From: Corynebacterium suedekumii | GTDB taxonomy: Bacteria; Actinomycetota; Actinomycetes; Mycobacteriales; Mycobacteriaceae | Direction of reading: 5' to 3' | Assembly (NCBI RefSeq): GCF_030252185.1 | Contig: NZ_CP126970.1 | Coordinates: forward strand, 992,001 to 1,056,000 | Length of the DNA: 64,000 nucleotides | Shown: positions 63,389 through 64,000 of the stretch, piece by piece | Numbering within the stretch: position 1 is the stretch's first letter | Layout: each line of letters opens with the position of its first letter | The notes under the pieces: model-generated | Told to the model about the DNA's origin: nothing | Databases searched by the model: none | Seen by the model: only the letters and a program-made list of their open reading frames with translations | Position numbers and translations under genes: made by a program

Positions 63389-64000
63389 GCCAGATATAGT
63401 GCCAGCCCGACGCGCCAGTTCCGGGGCGCCCACCCCGTCGCCTCGATCTTCGCCGTACTCAGCGTGCTTCTCGACGGCCGCGGCGCGTGCCGTTTCCCCG
63501 CAAAGTACTGTGCGCTGCTGACGGGATGGACGTTGTCGGGATCCTGGCCGAGGGCGGTGAAGGTGGCCATCGCCACCTCGTCCCACCCGACCTCATCACC
63601 GGCGCCGGTGAGGTGGTAGGTCCCGTACTCGGGTTGTGCGGTGAGCAGGTGGGCGATGCCCTTCGCCAGGTCGCCCGCGAAGGTCGGCCGACCCTTCTGG
63701 TCGTGCACCACCTGCGGCTGAACGCCCTTCTCGGCGAGCCCGCGCATGGTGTCGACGAAGTTGCGCCCTTCCCCGACCACCCACCCGGTCCGGACGATGT
63801 AGTGCCGCGGCGCGGTGGCCACCGCGATGTCACCCGCCGCCTTCGACTGCCCGTACACGCTCACCGGGCTCAGCGGATCCTCCTCCGTGTACGGCCGGTC
63901 GGTGTCCCCGTCGAAGACGTAGTCGCTGGAAAGGTGCACCAGGGTGAGATTGTGCTCCGTGGCGATCCGGGCCAGTTGCGCCGGGCCTTCGGCGTTGACC
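63385..64000 (-). CDS. rmlD: dTDP-4-dehydrorhamnose reductase part of RmlCD, partial
   Basis: C-terminal part only; the gene runs out of the window at 64000. [26 protein letters not shown] (catalytic Tyr-Lys) and [16 protein letters not shown] are RmlD motifs. In C. glutamicum RmlC and RmlD are fused (RmlCD) next to rmlA1, so the missing part may hold an epimerase domain. Confidence 0.9.
   Translation of the reverse strand, partial: VNAEGPAQLARIATEHNLTLVHLSSDYVFDGDTDRPYTEEDPLSPVSVYGQSKAAGDIAVATAPRHYIVRTGWVVGEGRNFVDTMRGLAEKGVQPQVVHDQKGRPTFAGDLAKGIAHLLTAQPEYGTYHLTGAGDEVGWDEVAMATFTALGQDPDNVHPVSSAQYFAGKRHAPRPSRSTLSTAKIEATGWAPRNWRVGLALYLA

Overview
The window looks like a chromosomal segment of a high-GC Corynebacterium. 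Supporting signs are a lysC-asd pair followed by sigC and katA, a whcA-type WhiB gene, glxR, an rmlCD-rmlA pair, a mycothiol-dependent formaldehyde dehydrogenase, the typical C-terminus of a corynebacterial surface protein, and many genes that appear to be transcribed without a leader. The middle part (about 21.9-52.5 kb) keeps, from memory, the gene order of the M. tuberculosis Rv3644c-Rv3683 region.

Layout. 0.3-3.7 kb: deoD, an MFS transporter and a PIG-V-like mannosyltransferase. 3.8-6.1 kb: lysC (with a nested beta-subunit start) and asd (one-base frameshift). 6.2-9.9 kb: a scrap of mobile DNA in which IS30, IS256 and IS3 remnants abut each other and cut into a surface-protein gene whose last 167 codons survive. 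10.1-13.9 kb: a YkvI-like transporter, sigC and katA. 14.1-20.0 kb: a reverse-strand Mrp antiporter operon with A-B and D-E fusions. 20.2-21.9 kb: a YhgE/Pip-like membrane protein and tRNA-Pro(CGG).

21.9-35.4 kb: metallophosphoesterase, yqeY, a class A PBP, whcA, DUF4177, RidA and an MBL-fold protein, then glxR, a 49-residue membrane protein, nth, a thioredoxin-like protein, a CoA-type Nudix protein and MarP. These are followed by an epoxide-hydrolase-like gene (frameshifted), a holin-X-like protein, a degenerate Fic-like protein and a SerB-like phosphatase. 35.4-40.3 kb: a 6C small RNA with its own promoter and terminator, then a tightly overlapping tad pilus operon (tadZ frameshifted, then tadA, tadB, tadC, flp-like, tadE and a TadE-like gene). 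40.3-52.7 kb: an MrfA-like helicase, cspA, dedA, topA, two YhhN paralogues, a gene split by an in-frame TGA, a YczE-like protein, a class III adenylate cyclase, DNA polymerase III delta' and tRNA-Thr(CGT). 52.7-64 kb: a GH3 glycosidase, an acyl-CoA ligase-like gene, a secreted SGNH hydrolase, mycothiol-dependent formaldehyde dehydrogenase with an MBL partner, a galE-like epimerase and a sugar-nucleotide/glycosyltransferase cluster ending in rmlA and a partial rmlD.

The least expected signals are non-coding. A 12-mer CGCTTATCGACG (10-mer core seven times) occurs in both orientations, in genes in different reading frames and between genes. A 76-bp almost perfect palindrome follows tRNA-Thr. Several repeat clusters lie upstream of whcA and glxR. 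About eighteen genes show TANNNT 6-8 nt before the start codon. Five loci need one extra base in a short homopolymer to restore the frame, so base-calling should be checked before calling these genes dead. I found no CRISPR array, prophage, integrase or rRNA.
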